The notes under the pieces are model-generated. The model searched no databases. It was not told the DNA's origin and saw only the letters and a list, made by a program, of their open reading frames with translations. Below are positions 1 to 8,007 of a stretch of 64,000 nt of DNA, in pieces. How positions within the stretch are numbered: the first letter of the stretch is position 1; every line of letters starts with the position of its first letter. Both the position numbers and the translations under genes were made by a program. Origin of the DNA: Bacteroidota bacterium (GTDB lineage Bacteria > Bacteroidota > Ignavibacteria > SZUA-365); NCBI GenBank assembly GCA_003246455.1, contig QKAF01000079.1, positions 1-64,000 of the forward strand, written 5' to 3'.

Positions 1-20
1 TACTGCCTACGGCTTACTGC

Positions 21-49
21 GCGAAGATCCGCCGAAGACGGTTCTTCGC
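21..49 (-). terminator. weak hairpin just past the response regulator
   Basis: GCGAAGA (21-27) and TCTTCGC (43-49) form a 7-bp stem about 4 nt beyond the stop codon of the minus-strand response regulator. There is no T-run on the minus strand after it, so a rho-independent terminator is only possible. Bases 1-52 hold no other recognisable feature. Confidence 0.2.
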
Positions 50-52
50 ACC

Positions 53-685
53 TTAATCCAGCAGCTTGTGCTTGATCGCGTAGTGGGAGAGGTCGACGTT
101 GTTGCGCAGCTTCATCTTCTCGAGGATGCGCGCGCGGTAGGTGGTGATGGTTTTCTCGCTGAGGAAGAGGTCCTCGGCGATTTCCTTGAGCGTTTTTCCC
201 GACGCCAGCATGCGCATGACCTGGTATTCGCGGTTCGAAAGCGTCTGGTGCGGCGACTCCTGGTGATCGACGACGACTGCATCGGCGAGGCGCTCGGCGA
301 CGCTCGGACTGATGTACCGGCCGCCCGAGGCCACCTTGTGAATCGCAGTAATCAGTTCCGACGCAGCGCTTTCCTTCGTCAGGTACCCGGCGGCACCGGC
401 GCGCAGAACCCGCACGGCGTACTGGTCCTCGGGATGCATGCTCAGAATGAGCACCGGCAGGTCGGGCTGCTCCTTGCGGATTTCCCCGAGAATATCGAGG
501 CCGCCGCGGCCGGGCATGGAGATGTCGAGAATGACGACGTCGTAGCGTTTGCTGAAGATTTTTTCGAGCGCCTCCGTCCCGCTTCCGGCTTCGTCCATGA
601 CGCGCAGTTCTTTGTGCTTGCCCAGGATCTGCTTGAGTCCTTCGCGGAAGAGAACGTGGTCATCGGCGAGAAGAATGCGGATCAT
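53..685 (-). CDS. NarL/FixJ-family response regulator
   Basis: This is a 210-residue DNA-binding response regulator. An N-terminal receiver (about 1-120) carries the acidic pair in ADDH (D8/D9), the phospho-acceptor D54 in the context VILDISMP, and a conserved Lys in YLTKES. A LuxR-type helix-turn-helix follows (about 145-205; LSNREYQVMRMLASG, then LSEKTITTYRARILEKM). The reading frame stays open upstream to 1066, but that extension is antisense-like low-complexity sequence. The ATG at 685 is chosen because it starts the canonical MIRILLADDH receiver and overlaps the upstream kinase stop as ATGA. Translational coupling to the kinase makes this its cognate regulator. Family knowledge: such proteins dimerise after phosphorylation and bind promoters. 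The target genes are unknown. Confidence 0.93.
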   Translation of the reverse strand: MIRILLADDHVLFREGLKQILGKHKELRVMDEAGSGTEALEKIFSKRYDVVILDISMPGRGGLDILGEIRKEQPDLPVLILSMHPEDQYAVRVLRAGAAGYLTKESAASELITAIHKVASGGRYISPSVAERLADAVVVDHQESPHQTLSNREYQVMRMLASGKTLKEIAEDLFLSEKTITTYRARILEKMKLRNNVDLSHYAIKHKLLD

Positions 686-2691
686 GAGACTGCTCCTGTC
701 TGGTCGAGAGGGATGGTCACCGTCACGGTCGTACCGCGGCCGGGCTCCCCGTGAAACTCGGTCGCGCCGCCCCAGTAATGGGCGCGCTCGCGAATGCCCA
801 TCAGTCCGAACGAACGGGGATTGGAAATATTGTCGGAAGTGATGCCGCGGCCGTTGTCCCGCACCTGGAGCATGATCGCCGCTTCGTCGGTCATCAGCGC
901 GATCGTCACCTGGTCGGCCTGCGCGTGCCGCGCGATATTCGTGAGCGTTTCCTGAAAGATACGGAATACGGCGGTGGAACGATCGGCGTCGAGAGAAATG
1001 TCGGGCGGGTCGATGTGCAGGTCGCAGCGGATCCCGGTGCGGCGCTGGAATTCCTCCGCCTGCCATTCGATGGCGGCGACGAGACCGAGGTCGTCGAGCA
1101 GGCCCGGACGCAGATCCGAAATCAGACGCTTCACCGACTGTATGGTCACGTCGATGTCCTCGATGATCGCCTGGAACTTCGCTCGCGGCGCGGCGGTGTC
1201 CTCCGGCAGGTCTTCGATCAGCAGGCTCAGGTGCAGCTTCAGCGTCGTGAGGTTCTGTCCGAGTTCGTCGTGAATCTCCCGGGCGATGCCCTTGCGTTCC
1301 TCTTCGCGCACGGTCTGCAGGTGACGCGACAGGTTGCGGAACAGCTCCTGCGAATGCACCAGTTCCTCCTCCGTGCGGCGGCGCACCTGCACCTCCTCCT
1401 CGAGCTGCTGCGTATGCGACTTGATCTTGTCGGCCATGGTGTTGAAGGTCTGTGCGAGAAGGCCGATTTCGTCGCGCGCGCGCGGCGCCGCACGGTTGTC
1501 GAGATCGCCGCGGCCGAAACGTTCGGTGACTTTCGTGAGCGCCTGAATGGGACGCGAGATCGTCTGCGATATGCCGAAACCGAGGCCCACGGCGAAGAGC
1601 AGGATGATCAGACCGCTGAGGATCAGCTGCTCGCGCAGTGTGTACACGGAACGGAACGCCTCGATTTCATCGATTTCCGAGAGCATCACCCAGCGAAGGT
1701 CCGGGATATTCAGCGGCGCGAAGGAACTGAGCACGCGCACGCCGCGGTAATCGAGCACGTTGCGGGTGTCGGTCAGCCCGCTGAGCGCGGCTTCCGTCGC
1801 CTCGGTCCGCACCTCCTGCAGCAGCACGGACGTCCGGTGATTGCGGATGGCGCGAATGACGGAGGAGTCCGTCCCGACGCGCGAGAGCGTGCGGTAATAC
1901 GCCTGCGGCTGTTCGATGAAAAAGCGCGAGTCGTTGCGCATGCGGTGATCGGTGCCGACGATGTAGGTTTCGCCGCTCTGGCCGAATCCTTCGCTCTGCC
2001 AGTTGCTGTTTTCCGTCATCACGGTGTTGATGTCGTCGATGGAAATCTGGAAAATCAGCACCGCCAGCATGCGGTCGCCGTCGTACACCGGGGAGGCGAC
2101 GAATGCGGCGGGCGTGAAGCCGGAAGGACGGTACGGCTTGAAATCGACGAAACGGGCGAACTGCCGGTCGGTGGACGCCGCCGCCGCGCGGTAAACCGCC
2201 GCGATGTTGGACTCGCGATAGGGTCCGCTGCGCAGGTTGGTGCCGAAATCCGCCTCCTGTTTCACGGCATAGGCGACGTCGCCTTCGGGAGTGACCAGGA
2301 AAATGTCGTAATACCCCTGCTGTTCGAGATGCGCGCGGATGTCGCGGTCATACGAGGCCATGGCGCTGTCCCGCCCGGGGGACGAGGCTGCCAGGAGTCT
2401 CGCCGCGCGGATAATGAGCTGATCGTTGGAGTAGGCGATGACGTCGCTGCGAATCCGTTCGAAATAGAACTCGATCTGCCGCCGGCGGGACTCCCGGACC
2501 GCCGTCAGGCGCTGAAACGTCACTTCCTCGAGCGCGGTTCGTGCGTTTTCATAGGCCTGCCAGCCGGTGATGAAAATGGAAATGAACCCGATCGAAACGA
2601 AGGAGAGCTGGAGTTTGGTCTTGAGTTTGGTCGCGGGGAATTTCACTACGGAGCAGGGAGAGAGTGATCGCAGGTTGTGGCGTTGAGGCAA
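682..2691 (-). CDS. membrane sensor histidine kinase, NarX-like (HAMP-HisKA_3)
   Basis: A 669-residue sensor kinase. Transmembrane helix 1 (about 28-46) is followed by a large extracytoplasmic region of about 300 residues, likely a Cache-type ligand-binding fold. Transmembrane helix 2 (about 354-376), a HAMP domain (about 377-430) and a coiled coil follow. The HisKA_3 dimerisation helix has REIHDELGQ with phospho-acceptor H474. A C-terminal HATPase domain has DNGRGI and the GLMGIRERA box. It is first in an operon with the NarL-type regulator, whose start overlaps its stop by 4 nt. The ATG at 2691 gives a basic N-terminus; a GTG about 15 codons in is a possible alternative. The ligand cannot be told from sequence. 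Family knowledge assigns autophosphorylation and phosphotransfer to the adjacent regulator. Confidence 0.92.
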   Translation of the reverse strand: MPQRHNLRSLSPCSVVKFPATKLKTKLQLSFVSIGFISIFITGWQAYENARTALEEVTFQRLTAVRESRRRQIEFYFERIRSDVIAYSNDQLIIRAARLLAASSPGRDSAMASYDRDIRAHLEQQGYYDIFLVTPEGDVAYAVKQEADFGTNLRSGPYRESNIAAVYRAAAASTDRQFARFVDFKPYRPSGFTPAAFVASPVYDGDRMLAVLIFQISIDDINTVMTENSNWQSEGFGQSGETYIVGTDHRMRNDSRFFIEQPQAYYRTLSRVGTDSSVIRAIRNHRTSVLLQEVRTEATEAALSGLTDTRNVLDYRGVRVLSSFAPLNIPDLRWVMLSEIDEIEAFRSVYTLREQLILSGLIILLFAVGLGFGISQTISRPIQALTKVTERFGRGDLDNRAAPRARDEIGLLAQTFNTMADKIKSHTQQLEEEVQVRRRTEEELVHSQELFRNLSRHLQTVREEERKGIAREIHDELGQNLTTLKLHLSLLIEDLPEDTAAPRAKFQAIIEDIDVTIQSVKRLISDLRPGLLDDLGLVAAIEWQAEEFQRRTGIRCDLHIDPPDISLDADRSTAVFRIFQETLTNIARHAQADQVTIALMTDEAAIMLQVRDNGRGITSDNISNPRSFGLMGIRERAHYWGGATEFHGEPGRGTTVTVTIPLDQTGAVS

Positions 2692-2863
2692 ACATACGGC
2701 CTCCGGCCCTCAGAATCCACCGGCGGGAACCCGGTGTCCGGCGCGGGTTCCGAAACGGCTGCGAGCGCGCCGTGTCAGAAGGCCGCGGAATCCTTTTTTC
2801 CCCTTCAAACATCCCATGCATATTGATACTGAATTCGTCATTCAAGAAAGGATAATCGCAGTC

Positions 2864-3274
2864 ATGGAAATGAAAATCGTCTTCCCGGGAAACAAAAAAG
2901 TCGACGCCCTCTACAACGGATTCCGCATCAGCACCGATCAGCCCGCATTCGGCGGCGGCGACGGCACCGCCCCGGCGCCCTTCGACCTGTTTCTCGCCTC
3001 GCTCGGCACATGCGCGGGCATCTACGTCCTGGGCTTCTGCCAGCAGCGCGGCCTGCCCTCCGAGGGGATCGAACTGACACAGAAACTCGAATTCGACCCG
3101 GTACGGCGCATGGTCAGCAAGGTCAATCTCGAAATCAGCGTGCCCCCGACGTTCCCCGAAAAGTACCACGAAGCGCTGGTGAAGTCGGCTTCCCTCTGCG
3201 CGGTGAAAAAACACATGGAAACGCCGCCTGCCTTTGACATCTATACGACGGTGAAGGAAGACGCCACCGCCTGA
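2864..3274 (+). CDS. OsmC/Ohr family redox protein
   Basis: A 136-residue OsmC-like protein. The two conserved cysteines of the family are at C50 (SLGTC, start of the long central helix) and C112 (LCAVKKH), with the typical order of N-terminal beta strands, central helix and C-terminal half. Family members are cytosolic homodimers that reduce organic or fatty-acid hydroperoxides with a Cys pair. The sequence is closer to the YhfA-type OsmC subgroup than to Ohr, by the spacing and the PAPFDLFLASL context (inference). The frame is open from 2816, but ATG 2864 is preferred: it has AGAAAGGA about 11 nt upstream and gives the normal N-terminus. It is divergent from the kinase operon and has its own terminator. 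Confidence 0.9.
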   Translation: MEMKIVFPGNKKVDALYNGFRISTDQPAFGGGDGTAPAPFDLFLASLGTCAGIYVLGFCQQRGLPSEGIELTQKLEFDPVRRMVSKVNLEISVPPTFPEKYHEALVKSASLCAVKKHMETPPAFDIYTTVKEDATA

Positions 3275-3304
3275 CACACGCATCGGCATCGCGTGTTGAA
3301 AGCA

Positions 3305-3341
3305 GGGAAGCTGTCCGGTTTCAGGACAGCTTCCCCTTTTT
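3305..3341 (+). terminator. rho-independent terminator after osmC-like gene
   Basis: A 12-bp stem, GGGAAGCTGTCC (3305-3316) with its complement ending at 3335, has a 7-nt loop and is followed by a T-run (3337-3341). It lies 30 nt past the OsmC stop codon. Confidence 0.85.
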
Positions 3342-3365
3342 ATGGGTACGGGATGCCCTTCCACA

Positions 3366-3394
3366 TTGCATCGCCGCTCCCTTCCGCCTATATT
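3366..3394 (+). promoter_or_regulatory. sigma70-like promoter for YeaQ-type gene
   Basis: TTGCAT (3366-3371), a 17-bp spacer, then TATATT (3389-3394). The element sits between the OsmC terminator and the next start codon at 3432, giving a leader of about 30 nt. The -35 match is modest. Confidence 0.4.
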
Positions 3395-3431
3395 ATTTCC
3401 TGCACCATGCATTGTTATCACGGAGCAAACC

Positions 3432-3689
3432 ATGGGTCTTCTGGGCTGGATCATCCTCGGCGGGATTGCCGGCTGGATCGGGAAAACGGTCACCGGCATC
3501 GGCGCGGAGAAAGGCTGTCTCTTTTCCGTCGTCATCGGCGTCATCGGCAGTGTCGTGGGAGGACTGCTGTTCTCCTGGCTGGGCGAGGAATCGGTGACCG
3601 GATTCAATCCCTGGAGTCTTTTCGTCGCCACCGTGGGCGCAATCGCCTTTTTATGGGTCGCCAGTCTCCTCGGCGCCGGGAAGAAATGA
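3432..3689 (+). CDS. GlsB/YeaQ/YmgE family membrane protein
   Basis: An 85-residue integral membrane protein with three hydrophobic helices (about 2-24, 30-50, 60-80) and many glycines (LGGIAGWIGK, GVIGSVVGGLLFSWLG). This is the hallmark of the transglycosylase-associated / YeaQ stress family (Pfam PF04226). Members are inner-membrane proteins induced in general stress; the biochemical role is not established. ATG 3432 has CGGAG about 6 nt upstream and begins the standard MGLLGWIILGG N-terminus. An in-frame ATG at 3342 would add a non-homologous 30-residue tail and lies upstream of the likely promoter. The gene appears to be monocistronic. Confidence 0.88.
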   Translation: MGLLGWIILGGIAGWIGKTVTGIGAEKGCLFSVVIGVIGSVVGGLLFSWLGEESVTGFNPWSLFVATVGAIAFLWVASLLGAGKK

Positions 3690-3727
3690 CCTCTCCCGGC
3701 GGCAAGGATTCGTGATAAATTTCTCCG

Positions 3728-3743
3728 TATATTTCGAAGTATA
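3728..3743. promoter_or_regulatory. near-perfect 16-bp palindrome, possible operator
   Basis: TATATTTCGAAGTATA is an inverted repeat with one mismatched pair around TTCGAA. It is followed by two copies of GTATACC (3739-3745 and 3749-3755), 10 bp apart. It lies 56-72 bp ahead of the aminotransferase start and is AT-rich against a GC-rich background. A repressor or activator site for ilvE is plausible; no regulator can be named. Confidence 0.35.
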
Positions 3744-3799
3744 CCGGAGTATACCTGGGAGACTACAGTACCTGTTCTGCGCAAATTGAGGAGTTGTTT

Positions 3800-4891
3800 A
3801 TGAAGAATCTCAAGATCACAAAAGCCGAACAGTCCCGCATGAGCGGTATCGATTACAGCAATCTCGGCTTCGGAAAATTTTTCTCCGACCACATGTTCGT
3901 CGTCGATTATGCCGACGGCGCCTGGGGCGACCCGCGTATCGAGCCGTACGGCGCAATGGACATCGAACCCGCGAACTGCACCCTGCATTACGGACAGACG
4001 ATTTTCGAGGGCATGAAGGCATACCGTTCGGCAAAGGGCGGCGTGAACCTCTTCCGCCCCTATATGAATGCGAAACGCATGAATAATTCCGCGGTGGCCG
4101 TGTGTATTCCGACCATCGACGAAGAGATTTTTGTCGACGGCATCCGCGAACTGATCGCGATCGATCACGAGTTCATTCCGAAGGAACGCGGCCATTCCCT
4201 CTATCTCCGGCCGTTCGCGTTCGGGACGGGGAATTTCCTCGGCGTTCAGGCATCGTCGAAATACCGGTTCATGGTGATTACCTCCCCGGTCGCCTCGTAC
4301 TATGCCGAAGGACTCAACCCGGTGCGCATCAAGGTCGACGAGGAGCATATCCGCGCCGTGCGCGGCGGACTCGGCCAGGCGAAAACCGCGGCCAACTACG
4401 CCGCTAGCCTCTACGCCGGCATGCAGGCGAAGAAAGAGGGCTTCGCGCAGGTGCTCTTCCTCGAAGCGGTCACCCGCAACTTCGTCGATGAGATCGGCGC
4501 GATGAATATCATGTTCGTCATCAACAACGAACTGATCACGCCGCCGCTCACCCAGGGCTCGATCCTGCCGGGCATCACACGCGATTCGGTCCTCCAGCTC
4601 GGACGCGACTGGGGCATGAACGTTTCCGAGCGTTCCATCGGCGTCGACGAAATTCTGGAAGCCCATCGCGCGGGAACACTCACCGAGGCGTTCGGAACCG
4701 GTACCGCCGCCGTCATCTCCCCCGTGGGAGAATTCGTGTACCGTGGCGAATCCCTGGTCATCAACGACCGGAAGATCGGCCCCCTCGCTCAGAAATTCTA
4801 CGATACGCTCACCGGCATCCAGTACGGGGAACTCGACGATCCGAACGGCTGGATCGAGAACATCAAAATCGAAGAGGCAGTGAACGCCTGA
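3800..4891 (+). CDS. ilvE: branched-chain amino acid aminotransferase
   Basis: A 363-residue fold-type IV PLP aminotransferase, the length of the type II BCAT subgroup found in Bacteroidetes and eukaryotes. Visible motifs are YLRPFAFGTGNFLGV, the PLP lysine K195 in GLGQAKTAANY, the FVDEIGAMN segment, the GSILPGITRDSVLQL phosphate-binding region and GTGTAAVISPVG. It transfers the amino group between Leu/Ile/Val and 2-oxoglutarate in the cytosol, so it acts in the last step of synthesis or the first of degradation. ATG 3800 has a strong GAGGAG about 6 nt upstream; an upstream TTG at 3794 is less likely. A palindrome sits in its upstream region. No other ilv or leu gene is nearby. Confidence 0.95.
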   Translation: MKNLKITKAEQSRMSGIDYSNLGFGKFFSDHMFVVDYADGAWGDPRIEPYGAMDIEPANCTLHYGQTIFEGMKAYRSAKGGVNLFRPYMNAKRMNNSAVAVCIPTIDEEIFVDGIRELIAIDHEFIPKERGHSLYLRPFAFGTGNFLGVQASSKYRFMVITSPVASYYAEGLNPVRIKVDEEHIRAVRGGLGQAKTAANYAASLYAGMQAKKEGFAQVLFLEAVTRNFVDEIGAMNIMFVINNELITPPLTQGSILPGITRDSVLQLGRDWGMNVSERSIGVDEILEAHRAGTLTEAFGTGTAAVISPVGEFVYRGESLVINDRKIGPLAQKFYDTLTGIQYGELDDPNGWIENIKIEEAVNA

Positions 4892-4935
4892 CGAGATCCG
4901 ATTCGCGGCGTCTCCATACACCTTGCCTGTTTATT

Positions 4936-4965
4936 CGAAGGGCGGATTCATGAATCCGCCCTTCG
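4936..4965. repeat. perfect 30-bp palindrome at the ilvE 3' end
   Basis: The stretch from CGAAGGGCGG to CCGCCCTTCG, centred on TTCATGAA, is exactly self-complementary over 30 bp. It lies 44 nt past the ilvE stop codon. It can form a very stable hairpin but has no T-run on either strand, so it may be a processing, mRNA-stability or factor-assisted termination element. Confidence 0.7.
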
Positions 4966-4975
4966 TCGTACATGC

Positions 4976-5004
4976 TTGATACCGCGGTGGTGAATGGATA
5001 TATT
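4976..5004 (+). promoter_or_regulatory. sigma70-like promoter for small membrane protein gene
   Basis: TTGATA (4976-4981), exactly 17 bp, then TATATT (4999-5004). Both hexamers match the classical consensus at five of six positions. The start codon at 5046 lies about 41 nt downstream. Confidence 0.55.
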
Positions 5005-5045
5005 CCGCGCATCCCCACATCCGCTCCACAGTCCCGAGGTGTCCC

Positions 5046-5453
5046 ATGCTGCAACGCATACTGATCGCGACGCTGGCCGTGTTTGTCGCCTGGCAGATTC
5101 TCGATTTCGTGATCCACTCCATCATCCTGACGAAGATGTACGAAGAGACCGCGCATCTCTGGCGGCCGATGGAGGAGATGAAATGGACGGCGATGTATAT
5201 CCAGTCGCTCATTTCCGCGTTCTTCTTCACCGCGATTTACGGATGGCTCGTCAGGCCGAAGAATCTGAAGAACGGCCTGCTGTACGGCCTGCTGTTCGGT
5301 CTCGCCACCGGCGTGGCCATGGGGTACGGAACCTACTCCTTCATGCCGATCCCGTATTACATGGCATTCGGCTGGTTCCTCGGAAGCACGGTCGAAAGCA
5401 CGATCGCCGGACTGCTTCTCGGCGTCATTATCAAGGATGAGACGGCGGCCTGA
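5046..5453 (+). CDS. four-helix membrane protein of unknown function
   Basis: A 135-residue protein with four predicted transmembrane helices (about 4-26, 49-68, 77-95 and 104-127) and little soluble sequence. Helix 1 carries a D-x-x-x-H pattern (DFVIHS), and the last two helices are rich in Gly (GLLFGLATGVAMGYG). This resembles small DUF1761/DUF2177-type membrane families, but the match is by eye only and no function should be assigned. ATG 5046 has CGAGG upstream at a normal spacing and lies behind a good promoter. The 3' end overlaps the convergent sirtuin gene by 23 bp. Confidence 0.75.
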   Translation: MLQRILIATLAVFVAWQILDFVIHSIILTKMYEETAHLWRPMEEMKWTAMYIQSLISAFFFTAIYGWLVRPKNLKNGLLYGLLFGLATGVAMGYGTYSFMPIPYYMAFGWFLGSTVESTIAGLLLGVIIKDETAA

Positions 5454-6192
5454 GCCGTTCGCGCAATCCCATCTCCCCGATTATCGCCCGCATCAGTTCC
5501 GTCGCCCTGCCGCGGAGAAAGATATCCGACACGCGTCCCGTATAGTTGGAGGGCTCGGTATTGATTTCGATGACCGTGGCGCCGCGGCGCTTCGCCTCCT
5601 CGGGAATGAGGCAGGCGGGCATGACTTCGCCTGTGGTGCCGATCAGGAGAAACACGTCGGCCAGCTCCGCCTCCGCAAACGATCGCCGGTTGGCCGCCTC
5701 GGGGATCATTTCCCCGAAAAAGACGAAGTCCGGCTTGTACACTCCGCCACAGGGACAGTGCGGCGGGAGGACGGCGAGGTCCACGTCGCGCGCCGCCCGG
5801 CGCTCGCCGCAGGCGAGGCAGAGCAGCTGCCGGGAACTGCCGTGGAACTCGAACACCGTGCGGCTGCCCGCCTCCTGATGAAGGTTGTCGATGTTCTGTG
5901 TGATCAGCGCTTTTACGATTCCCTCCTCTTCCAGGATCGCCAGCGACCGGTGCGCGTCGTTCGGCCGCGCCGTACCGAAGAAATCATAGAAGATCTCCTT
6001 GATCACGCGCCATGCGGCCTCGGTGTTGCGATGGAAGTATCCGATATCCAGGCATTGCGGATCATACCGGCTCCAGAGTCCGTCCGCACCGCGGAACGGG
6101 GGAATGCCGCTCTCGACGGAAATTCCCGCACCGGTGAATGCGGTGACATGGCTGGCGCTGCGGAGGATTCGGGCTGCGGCGGTGATGGACAT
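5431..6192 (-). CDS. cobB: Sir2-family NAD-dependent protein deacylase
   Basis: A 253-residue sirtuin. The NAD-binding motif GAGISVESGIPPFRG (21-35), TQNIDNLHQEAG (98-109) and catalytic H117 in FHGS are present. A Zn site is formed by C125/C128 (CLAC) and C146/C148 (CPC), and the C-terminal Rossmann strand reads LLIGTTGEV. Sirtuins remove acetyl or longer acyl groups from lysines using NAD+, yielding O-acyl-ADP-ribose and nicotinamide. The Tyr-x-x-Arg signature expected of desuccinylase-type (SIRT5/CobB) enzymes is not obvious around FYDFFGTARP, so acyl preference is open. The start at 6192 gives a standard N-terminus. It is 10 bp downstream of the LytTR regulator gene and possibly co-transcribed from its start side. 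Confidence 0.93.
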   Translation of the reverse strand: MSITAAARILRSASHVTAFTGAGISVESGIPPFRGADGLWSRYDPQCLDIGYFHRNTEAAWRVIKEIFYDFFGTARPNDAHRSLAILEEEGIVKALITQNIDNLHQEAGSRTVFEFHGSSRQLLCLACGERRAARDVDLAVLPPHCPCGGVYKPDFVFFGEMIPEAANRRSFAEAELADVFLLIGTTGEVMPACLIPEEAKRRGATVIEINTEPSNYTGRVSDIFLRGRATELMRAIIGEMGLRERLRPPSHP

Positions 6193-6202
6193 GCGCTGTT
6201 CC

Positions 6203-6922
6203 TCAGTTCGTGCGTGGATCTGCGTTCAGCGCCTGAAGCACGGCATGGCGGTAGTTTCGACCGATCGTCAGCTCATGCCTGCCGATATCCACACTGGTGG
6301 CGGTGAACGCGTCGATGTGGTCGACGGAAACGATGATGGACCGGTGAATGCGAAGGAATCTCGGGGAGGGGAGCAGCGCCTCGAGCGACGCCATCGAAAC
6401 ACGCGCAGTGACGCTCCGATTCCCGGTATGGACGGTGACATAATCGCCGGCACTTTCGGCGTAGCGAATCTCCCTGAGGGGGAGCTTGTGCACCTTGCGA
6501 TCCGCCCGGAGTGTGATAAAGGCTTCCCCGGCGTCAGCGGCGGGCTCGCCTCCCGCGGCTCCGGCGGGACGCTGATCGTAGTATTTCTGTACGGCGCGGA
6601 GAAAGCGATCGAAGGGGATGGGCTTCAGGAGATAATCGATCACGTCGAGCTCGAAGCCGTCGACCGCATAGTCCCGATGCGCGGTGGTGATGATCGTCGC
6701 GGGCGGCCGCCGCAGCGACCGCAGCAGGCTGAGTCCGGTGAGTCCCGGCATTTCGATATCAAGGAATAACAGGTCTGTATCTCCTTTCTGGAGATGCGCG
6801 AACGCTTCCTCCGCCCGCGCGCATCGTCCGGCGAGCTGCAGTGTTTCGACGCGCGCGATATGCTGTTCGAGCACATCGAGCGCCAGGGGCTCGTCGTCGA
6901 CGATCAGGCAGCGTGTCATCAT
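6203..6922 (-). CDS. LytTR-family response regulator
   Basis: A 239-residue response regulator. The receiver (about 1-118) has D9/D10, phospho-acceptor D55 in FLDIEMPG and the conserved Lys in YLLKPIPF. A C-terminal LytTR DNA-binding domain (about 138-235) has the typical RYAESAGDYVTVHT and FLRIHRSIIVSVDHI. Two adjacent ATGs (6922 and 6919) can start it. GGGAGGACC lies immediately upstream, and the first ATG overlaps the kinase stop as ATGA, so 6922 is annotated. It is the second gene of a LytS/LytTR pair. Family knowledge: LytTR proteins bind imperfect direct repeats upstream of target genes, often for membrane or cell-wall functions. Confidence 0.93.
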   Translation of the reverse strand: MMTRCLIVDDEPLALDVLEQHIARVETLQLAGRCARAEEAFAHLQKGDTDLLFLDIEMPGLTGLSLLRSLRRPPATIITTAHRDYAVDGFELDVIDYLLKPIPFDRFLRAVQKYYDQRPAGAAGGEPAADAGEAFITLRADRKVHKLPLREIRYAESAGDYVTVHTGNRSVTARVSMASLEALLPSPRFLRIHRSIIVSVDHIDAFTATSVDIGRHELTIGRNYRHAVLQALNADPRTN

Positions 6923-8007
6923 CGGTCCTCCCGCGTCGGGATGGTGAGGGTTTTTATCGTCATCGTCACTTCGAAGGCCGCGCCCGCGCGGGCGGCGTGA
7001 AAGGACGCCGCACCGGGATACAGCATGGCGAGGCGCTCGCGCACGTTGTTCAGGCCCAGACCCTGCGGATCGTCGCCGTCCATGTCGGACGCACTGTCCC
7101 CGGGCAGGGAATTTCTCACGGAAAACGAAATTTCTCCCGTTCGGCAGATCAGGCTGATATCCACCCACGCCTCGCCGCTGCTGCGGCTCATGCCGTGTTT
7201 GAAGCTGTTCTCCACCAGCGGGAGGAAGAGCAGCGGTGCGATGTTCTGCGCGGCATGAATTTCACGCCGGAACGCAATGCGCGCATCGGCGCCAAAGCGC
7301 ATGCGTTCGAGGTCGAGATAACTGTCGATCAGTTCCGCTTCGCGTTCGACCGAAACTTCCTCCGCCCGGCTTTCATACAGCATGTAGTCGAGCAGGGCCG
7401 ACAGCTTCAGGACGACCTCGGAGGCCTGATCCGATTTTTTCAGCGTCAGGGCGTACAGGTTGTTGAGCGTATTGAAAAGAAAATGCGGATGGACCTGGGC
7501 GCGCAGGGCGGAGAGTTCTGCCTCGAGGCGCTGGCGCTGCAGCTGCTCGCCGCGGCGCTCGGCTTCGAACCAGTGCCGAAGCAGCGTCAGCACGACGGCG
7601 ATGAGCGTCACGCCGAACACGCCGGCGGAAAGAAGGATCAGGTCGACGGCGCTGCGAGGAGGGACGTATCCCTCGATGGGCGGCAGCGCTGCGGTGCCGG
7701 TCACCAGGGGAAGAAAGAACATCGTATGGAGAAAGATGACACCGAGCACCGTGTACAGGACGAGCTGCACGAGCTGCGCATAGCGCCGCGGATACAGCGC
7801 ACGGGGAAGGGTCACAAAGAGAGTGAAGTAGACGGAAGCGAGGTAGATCGGAAACGTCCAGGCGAGGATGAACGCCGCCGCGGTCGTGTTGCCGAACAGC
7901 CGTCGCCAGAGAAGCAGCATCAGCCCCATCGAAAAAACCCAGAACAGCAGGTGCTCCAGAATGCGCCTGGGCGAAGGGATGTGGGCGGTGTGTCTGTCGC
8001 CGGTCAT
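6919..8007 (-). CDS. LytS/YehU-type sensor histidine kinase
   Basis: A 362-residue membrane kinase. Four transmembrane helices (about 19-36, 42-66, 79-104 and 122-144) form the sensor, with almost no extracytoplasmic domain. A coiled coil (145-170) leads into the His_kinase domain (PF06580-type), where QVHPHFLFNTLNN holds phospho-acceptor H175. The HATPase motifs are LVENSFKHG and GLGLNNVRERL. It is translationally coupled to the LytTR regulator (4-nt overlap), so the two form a cognate pair. Membrane-embedded kinases of this group often sense membrane state or small ligands; the signal here is unknown. It is divergent from the ExbB-like gene across about 250 bp. Confidence 0.92.
   Translation of the reverse strand: MTGDRHTAHIPSPRRILEHLLFWVFSMGLMLLLWRRLFGNTTAAAFILAWTFPIYLASVYFTLFVTLPRALYPRRYAQLVQLVLYTVLGVIFLHTMFFLPLVTGTAALPPIEGYVPPRSAVDLILLSAGVFGVTLIAVVLTLLRHWFEAERRGEQLQRQRLEAELSALRAQVHPHFLFNTLNNLYALTLKKSDQASEVVLKLSALLDYMLYESRAEEVSVEREAELIDSYLDLERMRFGADARIAFRREIHAAQNIAPLLFLPLVENSFKHGMSRSSGEAWVDISLICRTGEISFSVRNSLPGDSASDMDGDDPQGLGLNNVRERLAMLYPGAASFHAARAGAAFEVTMTIKTLTIPTREDR

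Noticed and set aside
2549-4921. 790-codon open frame on the minus strand
   Set aside because: It spans OsmC, YeaQ and ilvE in antisense and has no recognisable domain.
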